Source: Candidatus Aminicenantes bacterium UBA1061
Lineage (GTDB): Bacteria; Acidobacteriota; Aminicenantia; Aminicenantales; Saccharicenantaceae
NCBI GenBank assembly: GCA_002316315.1
Contig: DCDG01000052.1
Span: forward strand, 100,873 to 164,872
DNA: 64,000 nt
Reading direction: 5' to 3'
The translations under genes were made by a program, and so were the position numbers. Every line of letters starts with the position of its first letter. Within the stretch, counting starts at the first letter, position 1. Below, piece after piece: positions 25,960-34,640 of this stretch. The notes under the pieces are model-generated. The model was not told the origin of the DNA, made no database searches, and saw only the letters and a list, made by a program, of their open reading frames with translations.

Positions 25960-27360
25960 ATGATTAGGTTTGGCACTTCTGGCTGGCGGGCGGTGATGGG
26001 AGATGAGTTCACTTTTAGTAATGTCCGCCGGGTAGTTCAGGCTATTGCCAATTATTTAAAGCAGAAATTTCCCGGGCAGGATATTTCCCTGGTAGTTGGT
26101 TATGATACCAGATTTCTGTCTGAAAGATTTGCCCGGGAAGCGGCTTCCCTCCTGTCGAGAAACAAAATTCAGGTCTACCTGACTGAACGGGATTGTCCCT
26201 CCCAGGCTCTGGCCTATCAAATTATCAGGGGAGGCCATTCCGGGGGCATAAATTTCACTGCCTCTTTCAATCCTCCTAAGTTCAATGGTTTGAAGTTTAA
26301 TGTGGAAACCGGGGCGCCGGCCTTGCCTGAGGTGACCGATCTGATTGAAAAAGAGGTTGAGCGGGTCAGGGCTAAAGATGTCCTTCCTCAATATTACCCT
26401 GACCGTTCTTATATGCATCTTATTGATCTCCAAACTGGTTATCTGGACTATCTGCAAAAGAAAATTGATTTCGAGACTATTAAAAAGAGTGGGATAAAAA
26501 TCGGAATTGATCTCCTGTATGGAACCAGCCGGGAATATCTGGATGAAATCCTCGAAGAGAATGGCATCCCGGTTGAGGTTATTCATGGCTATATTGATCC
26601 TTATTTTGGCGGGATTTCTCCCGCTTGCACCGAAAAAAATCTGGCTGAGCTGAAAAAACTGGTTACTGGCCGAGGTTGCGCCCTTGGTCTATCCACGGAT
26701 GCTGATGGCGATCGTTTCGGACTGGTAAATGAACAAGGAAAACTGGTCATTGCTAACTATATGCTGGCTCTCCTGCTAGAGTATTTTTTGAGGGTTAAGG
26801 GCTGGCGGGGCGGAGTAGCCAGATCTGTGACCACGACTCACCTGATTGACCGAATTGCCAGATATTATGATTTGCCGGTTTACCGGACTCCGGTTGGGTT
26901 TAAGTACCTGGCCGACCTTTTTATTAAAGGCAAGATAATTTTTGGCGGTGAGGAAAGCGCCTGCCTGGCAGTCAAAGACCATCTGCCCGAAAAAGATGGC
27001 ATCTTTGCCGGATTGCTGGTGGCTGAAATGGTGGCTGTCTATGGTGAGAGTCTAACCGAGCTTCTGGCTCAGTTGTTTAAAAAATATGGGAAAATGGTTG
27101 GCGCTCAGACTAATCTGGCCCTTTCTGCTGGAATTTCCAGACGGCTGAGCGAACTGATAAAAAATCCCCCTCAGACCGTGGGCAAAAGGCGGGTTATCGC
27201 AGTCGAAACTATGGATGGCCTGAAGCTCGTTTTTCCCGGAGATAGCTGGCTCACCCTGAGATTCTCTGGTACTGAGCCGGTGGTGCGTTGTTACAGTGAA
27301 GCCGAAACCAAACAGGAAGCCCAGGCTTTACTCACCTCGGGAGTCAGGCTTCTATGTTAA
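25960..27360 (+). CDS. Phosphoglucomutase/phosphomannomutase family protein
   Basis: A 466-residue alpha-D-phosphohexomutase. It shows the N-terminal FGTSGWRAVMGDEF, the phosphoserine loop TASFNPPKFNG (usual form TASHNP), the metal loop DADGDRFG, the sugar loop GGEES, and the phosphate loop RFSGTEPVVR. The catalytic Ser is kept, but the usual His of the loop is Phe. Substrate (glucose, mannose or glucosamine phosphate) cannot be told. The ribosome site is weak. Its last codons overlap the downstream FtsB-like gene. Confidence 0.9.
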   Translation: MIRFGTSGWRAVMGDEFTFSNVRRVVQAIANYLKQKFPGQDISLVVGYDTRFLSERFAREAASLLSRNKIQVYLTERDCPSQALAYQIIRGGHSGGINFTASFNPPKFNGLKFNVETGAPALPEVTDLIEKEVERVRAKDVLPQYYPDRSYMHLIDLQTGYLDYLQKKIDFETIKKSGIKIGIDLLYGTSREYLDEILEENGIPVEVIHGYIDPYFGGISPACTEKNLAELKKLVTGRGCALGLSTDADGDRFGLVNEQGKLVIANYMLALLLEYFLRVKGWRGGVARSVTTTHLIDRIARYYDLPVYRTPVGFKYLADLFIKGKIIFGGEESACLAVKDHLPEKDGIFAGLLVAEMVAVYGESLTELLAQLFKKYGKMVGAQTNLALSAGISRRLSELIKNPPQTVGKRRVIAVETMDGLKLVFPGDSWLTLRFSGTEPVVRCYSEAETKQEAQALLTSGVRLLC

Positions 27361-27683
27361 ATGTGGCCTCCGGTAAAAAGAAAAGTCCTGTCGGTAAAAA
27401 GCTGTTTTATTTAGTAACCGCCATTTTGCTTCTAGCCAGTCTGGTAACGACTTTTTTTGGTAAAAAGGGCTTTCTTGATATTCAAAAACAGAAAAAAAGA
27501 TACGATGAGCTGGTAGCTCAGATTAAAGAATTTGACCGGCAAATAGAAAAATTAAAAGCTGAAATAGAAGCTCTGGAGACTAATCCCCAGATCCTGGAGA
27601 AGGAAGTCAGGGAAAGGCTCTGGCTGATAAAACCTGAAGAAAAGCTAATTATCAGAAGAAAAGATGGAGCCTCAGGGCAATAG
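27354..27683 (+). CDS. FtsB/DivIC-like septum formation protein
   Basis: A 109-residue bitopic membrane protein: a Lys-rich cytoplasmic start, a transmembrane helix (about 17-33) and a coiled coil (about 40-78), then EKEVRERLWLIKPEEKLIIR, the typical ending of DivIC/FtsB (ARExLGLVkpGE). The family bridges FtsL and FtsQ at the division site. The start overlaps the mutase gene by seven bases; the end overlaps sppA by 12 bp in convergent orientation. FtsL and FtsQ are encoded in the dcw cluster of this window. Confidence 0.8.
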   Translation: MLNVASGKKKSPVGKKLFYLVTAILLLASLVTTFFGKKGFLDIQKQKKRYDELVAQIKEFDRQIEKLKAEIEALETNPQILEKEVRERLWLIKPEEKLIIRRKDGASGQ

Positions 27684-29387
27684 CCAGCCAGGCATTAAAG
27701 ACCAGACTCTTGGCTGGGAACCATAGGTTAAACAAGTCTTAAAGCTTTGAATGAACGTGGCCGTCTGATTTACAGCATTGGGATCTTTGCCCCGGCCGAG
27801 GATAATGTCCAGCCAGGAGCGCTTTTTGGGCCAGACTATCAATTTTACTTCTTCTTCCAGGCTGATACCGGCCAGCTTTTTAGCGGCCTCGATTGCCTGA
27901 TAGTAACCGCCCAGGCGATCAATCAAATGAAGCTCCATAGCCTGTTTTCCTGTCCAGACCCGGCCGCGGCCTATCCGGTCAACCTCTTCTATGTTTAGGT
28001 TCCTGGCAGCTGCCACTCTTTCCAGAAATTCCACATAGGTAGAGGCCAGCTGGTTTTGCAAGCTCTCTTTTTCCTCAGGAGTAAATTCCTTATAAATCGA
28101 AAAGGCGTCAGCTTCGCGGCCAATGATGATTTTTTCGGTCTTAATGCCTAGTTTGTCCAGCAATTGGCTGAAACTGAATTTACCAGCAATAACACCGATT
28201 GAACCTGTCAGCGTTTGTGGCTGGGCAATAATTTCCTGGCCACTAAGAGCCAGCCAGTAGCCTCCAGAGCCAGCCAGACCTGACATGGAAACAACTACTG
28301 GCTTTTGCTTTCGGGCCTCAATCAGCTCATGGTAGATTATGTCTGAACCGACGGCCGAACCTCCTGGACTATCTACTCTGACGATAATGGCCTTGATGGA
28401 GTCGTCTTTAACCGCTGATCTCAGCCACTTGGTAAAGGTATCGCTGCCAAGAGCCAGGGTCTGTTCCTCACCGCTGATGATTGTTCCTGAGGCAAAAATC
28501 ATGGCTATCTTTTTACCATTTTCAAGGCCAACAGAAGACGGTTTTATGGCCGTGTATTTTTCATTGGAAATTCTCTGCAGGCGATTAACATCCTTGAGAT
28601 TCATAAAGTCCAACAGCTGATCTTCATAGGCCAGGGCATCAACCAATCCAGCGGTAACTGTTTCTTTTCCTTGAAAGAAGCCCCGGTCAATGAGGCGTCT
28701 CATTTCTTCTGGCGATATTTTCCTGGCGTCAGCCATTTCGTGCCAGTAATGGTCAAAAATATCCTGATAAATAGATTCCATCATTTCTTTATGGGCTGGA
28801 GTAAAACCGTCTTCTGTAAACTGATTGTAGGCAGTTTTATATTCCGCAATGTGTTCGAATTCGGCTTTGATGCCAAGATTAGCCAGGGTATTCTTAAAAA
28901 ATAGAACATAGCTTGCAAGGCCATTTACTCCCAGCCAGCCGAGAGGATGCATCAATATTTGGTCTGAGGCAGAAGCTAGATAATATTCTTTATCGGCTTC
29001 CGGAGATTCTTCAAAATAAGAAATGACGGGCTTACCTGATTTCTTGAATTCCAGAACGGCCTGGCGAAGCTCTTCTATTTTGGCCCAGTCAGCATCGAGC
29101 AGGCCGAATTTAAGCACAACAGCTTTTATCCTCGGGTCAATGGCGGCTTTTCTCAGATTCATCCAGGTATCAAAGAGGGAAATAGTTCTACCTTCGAAGA
29201 CATCAGTCAGGGGGGTAGAAGAAACAAACTCCTCCAGACGGCCATTGAGCTGTATTTCCAGATAAGAATGGCTAGCCACTTTGATTTCCCGGGGAGAAAG
29301 ACTTGAAAAGATATATGAAAAAATTAAAAGCCCAATAAGAATAGCAAAAAAGCAAATTATAACCAGCCAGGCAGCTTTTTTATTCAT
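27672..29387 (-). CDS. sppA: Signal peptide peptidase SppA, long (67K) type
   Basis: A 571-residue membrane-anchored serine protease that clears signal peptides. One N-terminal transmembrane helix (about 7-28) is followed by two tandem ClpP-like domains. The dyad is split as in E. coli SppA: the base Lys184 lies in EYKTAYNQFT of the first repeat and the nucleophile Ser374 in GLAGSGGYWLA of the second. Other marks are VDSPGGSA (339-345) and TGSIGV. GAGAGGAG precedes the ATG. It stands alone with its own promoter. Confidence 0.94.
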   Translation of the reverse strand: MNKKAAWLVIICFFAILIGLLIFSYIFSSLSPREIKVASHSYLEIQLNGRLEEFVSSTPLTDVFEGRTISLFDTWMNLRKAAIDPRIKAVVLKFGLLDADWAKIEELRQAVLEFKKSGKPVISYFEESPEADKEYYLASASDQILMHPLGWLGVNGLASYVLFFKNTLANLGIKAEFEHIAEYKTAYNQFTEDGFTPAHKEMMESIYQDIFDHYWHEMADARKISPEEMRRLIDRGFFQGKETVTAGLVDALAYEDQLLDFMNLKDVNRLQRISNEKYTAIKPSSVGLENGKKIAMIFASGTIISGEEQTLALGSDTFTKWLRSAVKDDSIKAIIVRVDSPGGSAVGSDIIYHELIEARKQKPVVVSMSGLAGSGGYWLALSGQEIIAQPQTLTGSIGVIAGKFSFSQLLDKLGIKTEKIIIGREADAFSIYKEFTPEEKESLQNQLASTYVEFLERVAAARNLNIEEVDRIGRGRVWTGKQAMELHLIDRLGGYYQAIEAAKKLAGISLEEEVKLIVWPKKRSWLDIILGRGKDPNAVNQTATFIQSFKTCLTYGSQPRVWSLMPGWLLP

Positions 29388-29452
29388 TTTTACTCCTCTC
29401 TGTTATTTTATTATTCTACTTTAGGTAGCTCTAAAAATAAACAAGTGGTACA

Positions 29453-29480
29453 AGTATAATTTTGAACTCTGGCGGGTCAA
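29453..29480 (-). promoter_or_regulatory. Promoter for sppA
   Basis: On the minus strand TTGACC, a 16-bp spacer and TATACT lie about 65 bp before the sppA ATG. Confidence 0.5.
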
Positions 29481-29556
29481 ATATTTACATATCTATTTAT
29501 TTCTATTTATTAAGAGTAACCCCGGTTTTTGGCTGTCCCTCATGTTTGACAAAAGT

Positions 29557-29586
29557 TTGACCTGCGATAAGATAACACCTTAAAAT
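29557..29586 (+). promoter_or_regulatory. Promoter for the 602-residue secreted protein
   Basis: TTGACC, an 18-bp spacer and TAAAAT end 21 bp before the ATG at 29608. A second TTGACA lies 9 bp upstream, so two overlapping -35 boxes are possible. Confidence 0.45.
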
Positions 29587-29607
29587 TATCAAGCCTGTCC
29601 TCGAGTC

Positions 29608-31416
29608 ATGAAACTATTAAATCTCTTTAAAAAGAAGGGCTGGCCACTGGCTATTAGCCTCATTGTTTTCAACGTATTGTGCCTGGCCGGAGAAGAAAAC
29701 ATTTCGATCTTTTTTTCTCCCTCAGATCTAAAGCCGGGCATGAAGTTCAGTTTGATTGTCCTTTCAGAAACTCAAGGGAAATTTATGGAAAAGAACCTGA
29801 ATATTATTTTGCTTGAACCGAATAATAAAGAAAGCCGGCTGACTCTGCATAAAAAGAATGGCGGACCACCTTTCTGGCAATGGTGGTCAGGTCAGGTGAA
29901 TGATCCCGGTCAACACCGACTGGAAATTAGACGCGGCCGTCAGCGCATCAAGACTTTATATTTTGAAGTTTCCTCCACCCTGCCTCAGCCTGAAGTCTTG
30001 GAATATTACTGGCGGGCAGAATGCGACTGGAACAGGGAAAAAGAGAATCTCTATTCTGCCTGGATCGAGGCCCTCTTTGGCGATAGCGATGAACATAATT
30101 CCTGGCCAAATTTGAGTTCAGTTCTGAATGATCCAGACCGGAATTTTCTCTATGACCATCTCGGTCTCAAAGAAGACCAGAATCAATATCATCTCCGGCC
30201 GGACTGTGCTGATAATCCATTTGCCCTGAGGGGATATTTTGCCTGGAAGTTAAGATTGCCTTTTGGATTTCACGCTTGTTCGCGCGGTTCGTTAGGCAAG
30301 CTGCCTGACTGTCAGAAATGGTTTAATAATGAAATGCCTGCCCCAAAGGGAAATGAAACCTATAGGTTTTACCGGCTGATGCGCCTGGTGATGGATACTG
30401 TTCACTCGGGAACAGCCAGAACCGCCTTAAAGACTGAGTATTCAGATTATTATCCTTTGCCTCTGGCCCGGCAGGACTTGCGTCCAGGGACAGTTTTTGC
30501 CGATCCCTATGGTCACACCCTGGTTATTGTCCATTGGAGTCAACAGACCAGAGACAAGCCGGGAGAACTGCTGGCTGTTGATGCTCAGCCTGATAATACG
30601 GTTGGTATCAAAAGGTTCTGGCCAGGCAACTTCCTTTTTGCTACTGAGGAGGTGGTTGGACAGCCGGGATTTAAAGCTTTCAGGCCTATTATCAGGAAGA
30701 ATAAACAGCTCAATCTAATGACTAATCAAGAGATCGAGGCCAATCCGGATTACGGGAATGTTTCTTTTGATCAGTTAAACTTGAAGCCAGAAGATTTTTA
30801 TGACCGGATGGAACGGCTGATTAATCCCCGTCCGCTCCCCCCAGAAGCTGTCTTAAGGGAGCTTTCCCGGGCTTTACATGAGCAGCTGCTGGTTAGAGTC
30901 GCTTCTGTCGAGATGGCAGAAAAGTTTAAACGTGAACATCCGGGTTACATCATTCCGATGCCGTCCGGGGCAGCCATCTTTCAGACCAGTGGCCCCTGGG
31001 AAGATTACTCAACTCCTAATCGTGATCTGCGTCTTCTTATCGCCATTGATACTATCAAGAATTTCCCCGACAAAGTTCTTAAACACCCGGAGATGTATAG
31101 AGTAAAAAGATCTGAATCACCTGAAAAAATTAGAGCCAGGCTGGCTCACTTGTCGGATAGCCTGGCCGATGAGTTGAAAATTACCTATCACCGTTCTGAT
31201 AGCAGTCTCTGGACATTGACGCTTAAGGAAGTAATAAGCAGGGAGGAGGCCCTAGAAATAGGCTACAACCCCAATGATTGTGTTGAATACCGCTGGGGAG
31301 CTTCCCCCGGGTCAGAAGAATACTCTACCTGCCGAGGACAAGCCCCACCCTCTCAACGGGAAAAAATGGCTGCTGTCCGTATCTGGTTTAAAAAACGCCT
31401 GCATCCCCCCACTTAA
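29608..31416 (+). CDS. Large secreted protein with papain/NlpC-like active-site pattern, unknown family
   Basis: A 602-residue protein with a signal peptide (about 1-27), a beta-rich N-terminal domain (about 30-122) and a central region (about 190-345) in which I see a possible cysteine-peptidase core. RPDCADNPFALRGYFAWKL puts Cys200 at the start of a helix, as in NlpC/P60 and transglutaminase-like folds; GHTLVIVHW gives His303 on a strand, and LLAVDAQPD gives Asp325. The C-terminal 240 residues are charged and helical. I do not recognise the family and infer the catalytic role only from residue order. It might act on peptidoglycan or on proteins in the periplasm. It is a single-gene unit with its own promoter, divergent from sppA. 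Confidence 0.6.
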   Translation: MKLLNLFKKKGWPLAISLIVFNVLCLAGEENISIFFSPSDLKPGMKFSLIVLSETQGKFMEKNLNIILLEPNNKESRLTLHKKNGGPPFWQWWSGQVNDPGQHRLEIRRGRQRIKTLYFEVSSTLPQPEVLEYYWRAECDWNREKENLYSAWIEALFGDSDEHNSWPNLSSVLNDPDRNFLYDHLGLKEDQNQYHLRPDCADNPFALRGYFAWKLRLPFGFHACSRGSLGKLPDCQKWFNNEMPAPKGNETYRFYRLMRLVMDTVHSGTARTALKTEYSDYYPLPLARQDLRPGTVFADPYGHTLVIVHWSQQTRDKPGELLAVDAQPDNTVGIKRFWPGNFLFATEEVVGQPGFKAFRPIIRKNKQLNLMTNQEIEANPDYGNVSFDQLNLKPEDFYDRMERLINPRPLPPEAVLRELSRALHEQLLVRVASVEMAEKFKREHPGYIIPMPSGAAIFQTSGPWEDYSTPNRDLRLLIAIDTIKNFPDKVLKHPEMYRVKRSESPEKIRARLAHLSDSLADELKITYHRSDSSLWTLTLKEVISREEALEIGYNPNDCVEYRWGASPGSEEYSTCRGQAPPSQREKMAAVRIWFKKRLHPPT

Positions 31417-31540
31417 ACTCATGCAAAATTTTCTTGATTTTAGTTTTTTCTTATGTCATTATTAGCCGTGCCTTTTTCACCGAGTGATCTCTGACTGAAA
31501 CGGGGAGAGCCGGCGGGAAGAGGTCGAGGAGGTTTTTTTA

Positions 31541-31840
31541 ATGTCTTCAAAACTTTATGTAGGTAACTTAAACTACAGGACTACCGAGGAAAAACTGAAG
31601 GATCTATTTTCTCAGTTTGGAGAAGTTACCTCAGTTAACATCCTGCAGGGTCGGGGTTTTGGTTTCGTTGAAATGTCAGCTGAAGAGATGGCCGAAGAAG
31701 CTAAGAACAAGCTAAACGGAACTGAGTTTGATGGTCGCAAAATTATTGTTAATGATGCCAGGCCTAAGGGGGAAAGAAGAAGCGGTGACCGCCACCAGGG
31801 GTCTGGACCTCGGGGCGGAAGAAATTTCAACCGCTATTAA
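31541..31840 (+). CDS. RRM-type RNA-binding protein (cold-inducible Rbp-like)
   Basis: A 99-residue single-RRM protein with RNP-2 LYVGNL (5-10) and RNP-1 RGFGFVEM (38-45), then NGTEFDGRKIIVNDARP and a short Arg/Gly-rich tail. Bacterial members bind RNA and are often cold-induced. The beta2-beta3 loop before RNP-1 is shorter than usual (VNILQGRGFGFV, lacking the DxxTGxSR segment). GAGGAGG stands eight bases before the ATG. The 124 bp upstream have only a weak promoter candidate (TTGATT, 17 bp, CATTAT) and no terminator. Confidence 0.93.
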   Translation: MSSKLYVGNLNYRTTEEKLKDLFSQFGEVTSVNILQGRGFGFVEMSAEEMAEEAKNKLNGTEFDGRKIIVNDARPKGERRSGDRHQGSGPRGGRNFNRY

Positions 31841-31985
31841 TAGCCTCTGATCTATAATCATAAGCTTTAAAGATCTCTTCTGTCGGGAGTAAATCGGTGC
31901 TGTCCCTTAAGGCAGTCAGGTCTCTCTTAGTCTGGTAAAAGGGGCAGTCCATAAGGTAAAAAGCCAGAATAAACCTTTTCTTCAT
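31827..31985 (-). CDS. Possible small ORF, 52 residues
   Basis: A minus-strand frame starting with ATG (MKKRFILAFYLMDCPFY) has codon choice like the surrounding genes and no rare codons. It fills most of the otherwise empty stretch between the RRM gene and the small lipoprotein gene, overlapping the RRM end by 14 bp. The frame is open for ten codons upstream of the ATG. The ribosome site (CGGAAG) is weak. It could be a small protein, a gene remnant or chance. I recognise no family. Confidence 0.3.
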   Translation of the reverse strand: MKKRFILAFYLMDCPFYQTKRDLTALRDSTDLLPTEEIFKAYDYRSEAINSG

Positions 31986-32029
31986 TTCTTCCGTAGTCTT
32001 TATATGAGAAAGAAATTAAGGAGAAAAGG

Positions 32030-32344
32030 ATGATTTTCTGGCCAAGGTGGAGAGCAACAGGGGCGGGAGCCCTTTCCTTCTTTTCTTTTTACCTGCTGGT
32101 GACTTCTAGTCTGGCATCCTGCCTGGCTGATCTTCAGTTCGACGACAATAGAATTGATGGTTATGGACCTGGAACTGCATTGAAGTCTGTCTACTGGTGG
32201 CCAGACCGGCTTTTAATCAGTTGTAAATCCAAATGGAATAAGCTGAGCAAAGTTTCCAGGCTTTTCATGCCTGATAGACCTTCAGCGAATCTCTCAACCA
32301 ATAAGGAAAAAGATTCTTATCTGGCAGGAATAAATGTATATTAA
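32030..32344 (+). CDS. Small putative lipoprotein upstream of the ECF sigma gene
   Basis: A 104-residue frame with AAGGAG six bases before its ATG and a signal peptide ending in the lipobox LASC, so Cys31 would be lipidated. The mature part of about 74 residues is unlike any family I know. It ends 29 bp before the ECF sigma factor gene on the same strand, which suggests co-transcription and possibly a sensor or target role. The strong ribosome site and lipobox argue for a real gene. Confidence 0.5.
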   Translation: MIFWPRWRATGAGALSFFSFYLLVTSSLASCLADLQFDDNRIDGYGPGTALKSVYWWPDRLLISCKSKWNKLSKVSRLFMPDRPSANLSTNKEKDSYLAGINVY

Positions 32345-32373
32345 AAGCCAGGGAAACAGACAAAGGATAAAAC

Positions 32374-32958
32374 TTGAGAATGGAACAGGAAAATGCTGAT
32401 TACGGTCAATCAAATCCTGAATTTCTGGTTGGTCGAATTAAAGAGGGAGATAAAGAGGCTTTTATGAAACTGGTCGGTCTTTATCAGCAAAAAATATATG
32501 TTCTGGCCTATTCGATGGTGAGGGAACGAGAGGATGCTCTTGATCTGGTTCAGGAAACATTCCTGAGGCTTTATGAAAAAATCAACAGTTACCGTTCAGG
32601 CGAGAATTTTAATGCCTGGTTGATGAAGATAGCCAGAAACATCTGTATTGATTTTATTAGAAGGCAGAAAGCCAGAAAAAAAGAAAGCCTGGATAATTTA
32701 AACCCTGAACGGCTTGATTTAGGTGACGGCCACGATGATCCTTCTCGCTTCAATCCTGGAGAACTTATTCATCAGGCAGTTGTCAGCTTGCCAGCCAAAC
32801 AACAGGCAGTCTTTATTCTTCATCATTACCAGGAGCTCAAGTACGTGGAAATTGCAGAGGAGTTAAAAATTTCAACCGGTACTGTTAAGTCATTGCATTA
32901 TAAAGCTGTGCGAAAATTAAGAAAGCTTCTGGCCAGGCAGCTGGGAGGTGAAGCGTGA
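32374..32958 (+). CDS. ECF-type sigma-70 family RNA polymerase sigma factor
   Basis: A 194-residue sigma factor with only regions 2 and 4. Region 2 spans about 25-95 (EDALDLVQETFLRLYEKI and FNAWLMKIARNICIDFIRR); region 4 spans about 130-185 (LPAKQQAVFILHHYQELKYVEIAEEL and TGTVKSLHYKAVRKLRKLL). The TTG at 32374 is six bases from AAAGGA, while an ATG two codons later is 12 bases away; either could start it. The end overlaps the anti-sigma gene (GTGA), the normal layout of such pairs. No clear autoregulatory ECF promoter is visible upstream. Confidence 0.93.
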   Translation: MRMEQENADYGQSNPEFLVGRIKEGDKEAFMKLVGLYQQKIYVLAYSMVREREDALDLVQETFLRLYEKINSYRSGENFNAWLMKIARNICIDFIRRQKARKKESLDNLNPERLDLGDGHDDPSRFNPGELIHQAVVSLPAKQQAVFILHHYQELKYVEIAEELKISTGTVKSLHYKAVRKLRKLLARQLGGEA

Positions 32959-33749
32959 AAAAATGCCGTTATTACCGTCAGGACTGTCTGGCCTTTCTTC
33001 TCAGAGAGCTTGATTCAGACCGGCAGCAGGTCATGAGCGAGCATTTAAATCACTGTTACCGCTGCCAGAAAGAATTAAGGGAAATAAAAAATTTCATTGC
33101 CCAGACGGATGATCTGAAAAACGAACTCGGGAGAACGATGGCCGACATTGAATGGGACAGGCTGCAGGTGGCTATTACCGAAAGTGTCTTCAGGCAAAAA
33201 GAAAGCCAATCAGAAGCCGGGTCAGCAGCTGCTTTAAAACATCGTCGCTGGCAGCCAGCCGTGGCTGGCCTGCTGGCCGGCTTATTGCTGGGTATGTTTT
33301 TTAGTTATTTCTTGCTGCGGCCAGAAAGATGGCCTGAGTTGGCCAGCAGGGGGAATTCAAAGGTTAATTTACCGGCTGGCTTTGTGCAGAAAGTGGACCT
33401 GGCCCTGGCTCAGAGGGAAACAATAGATTACCTTGACCGCAGCCAGTACTTGTTGCTGGAACTCCTCCAGGCGAAAAGCGCCAGTCAGGCTTCGGCCTTC
33501 CTGACCCAGGATAAGGTCCAAAAACTATTGACAGAGAAAAAATATTTAAATAATCAGCTGGAGGAGGTTAAGCTGGCCAAGGCCAAAATGCTCTGCGATC
33601 AGATTGAAATGCTCTTTCTAGAACTTATTCAGCTAAGCCCGCAAATGTCAGAGGCTGAACTCGCAAGCCTCAGGGAGATTATTGAAAACCGCCAGCTTCT
33701 GCTAAAAATCAATCTGATCAAAAGGGAATTACAGACAAGTGAGGTCTAA
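32955..33749 (+). CDS. Zinc-type (ZAS) transmembrane anti-sigma factor
   Basis: A 264-residue protein with the anti-sigma zinc motif H30-x3-C34-x2-C37 in the N-terminal cytoplasmic domain, one transmembrane helix (about 99-119), and an extracytoplasmic helical domain rich in Leu/Lys/Glu that may sense envelope state. It starts with GTG overlapping the sigma factor stop; GGGAGG precedes it. By family knowledge it should hold the adjacent sigma factor inactive. The periplasmic part resembles heavy-metal-sensor-like helical hairpins in composition, but I cannot assign the signal. Confidence 0.85.
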   Translation: MKKCRYYRQDCLAFLLRELDSDRQQVMSEHLNHCYRCQKELREIKNFIAQTDDLKNELGRTMADIEWDRLQVAITESVFRQKESQSEAGSAAALKHRRWQPAVAGLLAGLLLGMFFSYFLLRPERWPELASRGNSKVNLPAGFVQKVDLALAQRETIDYLDRSQYLLLELLQAKSASQASAFLTQDKVQKLLTEKKYLNNQLEEVKLAKAKMLCDQIEMLFLELIQLSPQMSEAELASLREIIENRQLLLKINLIKRELQTSEV

Positions 33750-33750
33750 G

Positions 33751-34614
33751 GTGAAAAACCGGACTAAGATTTTTGTATTTCTAACGGGCATCTTGTTGGT
33801 GCTTTACACCGGACTTGCTGCCCAGTCAGCTGGAGAAAAAATAAAGCCGGATGAGCAGTTGTTACAGGAAGCCAAGCTGCTCATTTTTGATAAAAAATGG
33901 AGTCAGGCTGAACAAAAACTGAGCGAGCTTTTGAGCCGTTATCCTCAAAGCACCTGTTATGCCCAAGCTCTTTTTTATAAGGGGAAATGTTTGGCAGAAC
34001 AGAAGGGCAAAGAGCTTCAGGCCTGGCAGACCTTTGAGGAATTTTTGAACAGGCCGGATAAGCCTGAAAGCCTGGTGGAAGAAGCTCAGATTGCCTGCCT
34101 TGATCTGGCTTTTAATCTCTATAACAGCGGGCAGGCAAGTTTTGGCCGGATACTGACGGATAGGCTGAATGATCCTTCCCGGGTAATCCGATACTATACA
34201 GCTTTTAAATTGAGTTATCTTCAGGACAAAAAACTGGCTATAAAAGCTGTCCCTGTTTTGAAAAAATTGATGGAGGAAGAAAAGGACCAGGAGCTGGTTG
34301 ACAGGGCAAAAATTGCCATGCTCAGAATTTCGCCGGAGTCTTTTAAAGATATAAAGGACCGCCCCGAATCGGGTGGACGCCGCCTGATTAAAATCAGAAT
34401 ATATGAAAAAGGCAAGAAAACCCCCAGTGTTTCAGTTAATTTTCCTCTGGCTCTGGCTGATCTGGCTCTTCAAGCTATGCCTGAAGAAAATAAGAACCGG
34501 ATCAAGAAACAGGGATATGATCTCGATAAGCTTCTTGACGATCTGGCCAGGTCTCGGGAAAAGCTGGTCAGGATAGAGGAAGATGGCAATTTAATTGAAA
34601 TCTGGATTGAATAA
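33751..34614 (+). CDS. Exported repeat protein with C-terminal YvlB/LiaX-like beta domain
   Basis: A 287-residue protein with a signal peptide (about 1-24), a helical repeat region (TPR-like: AKLLIFDKKWSQAEQKLSELL, ALFYKGKCLAEQ), a HEAT-like stretch, and a last domain of about 78 residues: RLIKIRIYEKGKKTP, VSVNFPLALADLAL and a closing LIEIWIE. The downstream gene ends with the same domain. The pattern resembles the IxVPLxL...VxIWVE domain of SHOCT-like/YvlB-LiaX envelope stress proteins. I use the GTG at 33751 with GAGGT five bases upstream; a GTG four codons earlier overlaps the anti-sigma gene. Probably a target of the ECF factor. Confidence 0.7.
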   Translation: MKNRTKIFVFLTGILLVLYTGLAAQSAGEKIKPDEQLLQEAKLLIFDKKWSQAEQKLSELLSRYPQSTCYAQALFYKGKCLAEQKGKELQAWQTFEEFLNRPDKPESLVEEAQIACLDLAFNLYNSGQASFGRILTDRLNDPSRVIRYYTAFKLSYLQDKKLAIKAVPVLKKLMEEEKDQELVDRAKIAMLRISPESFKDIKDRPESGGRRLIKIRIYEKGKKTPSVSVNFPLALADLALQAMPEENKNRIKKQGYDLDKLLDDLARSREKLVRIEEDGNLIEIWIE

Positions 34615-34640
34615 TTTCATAAAATATGAGGAGGATAAAA

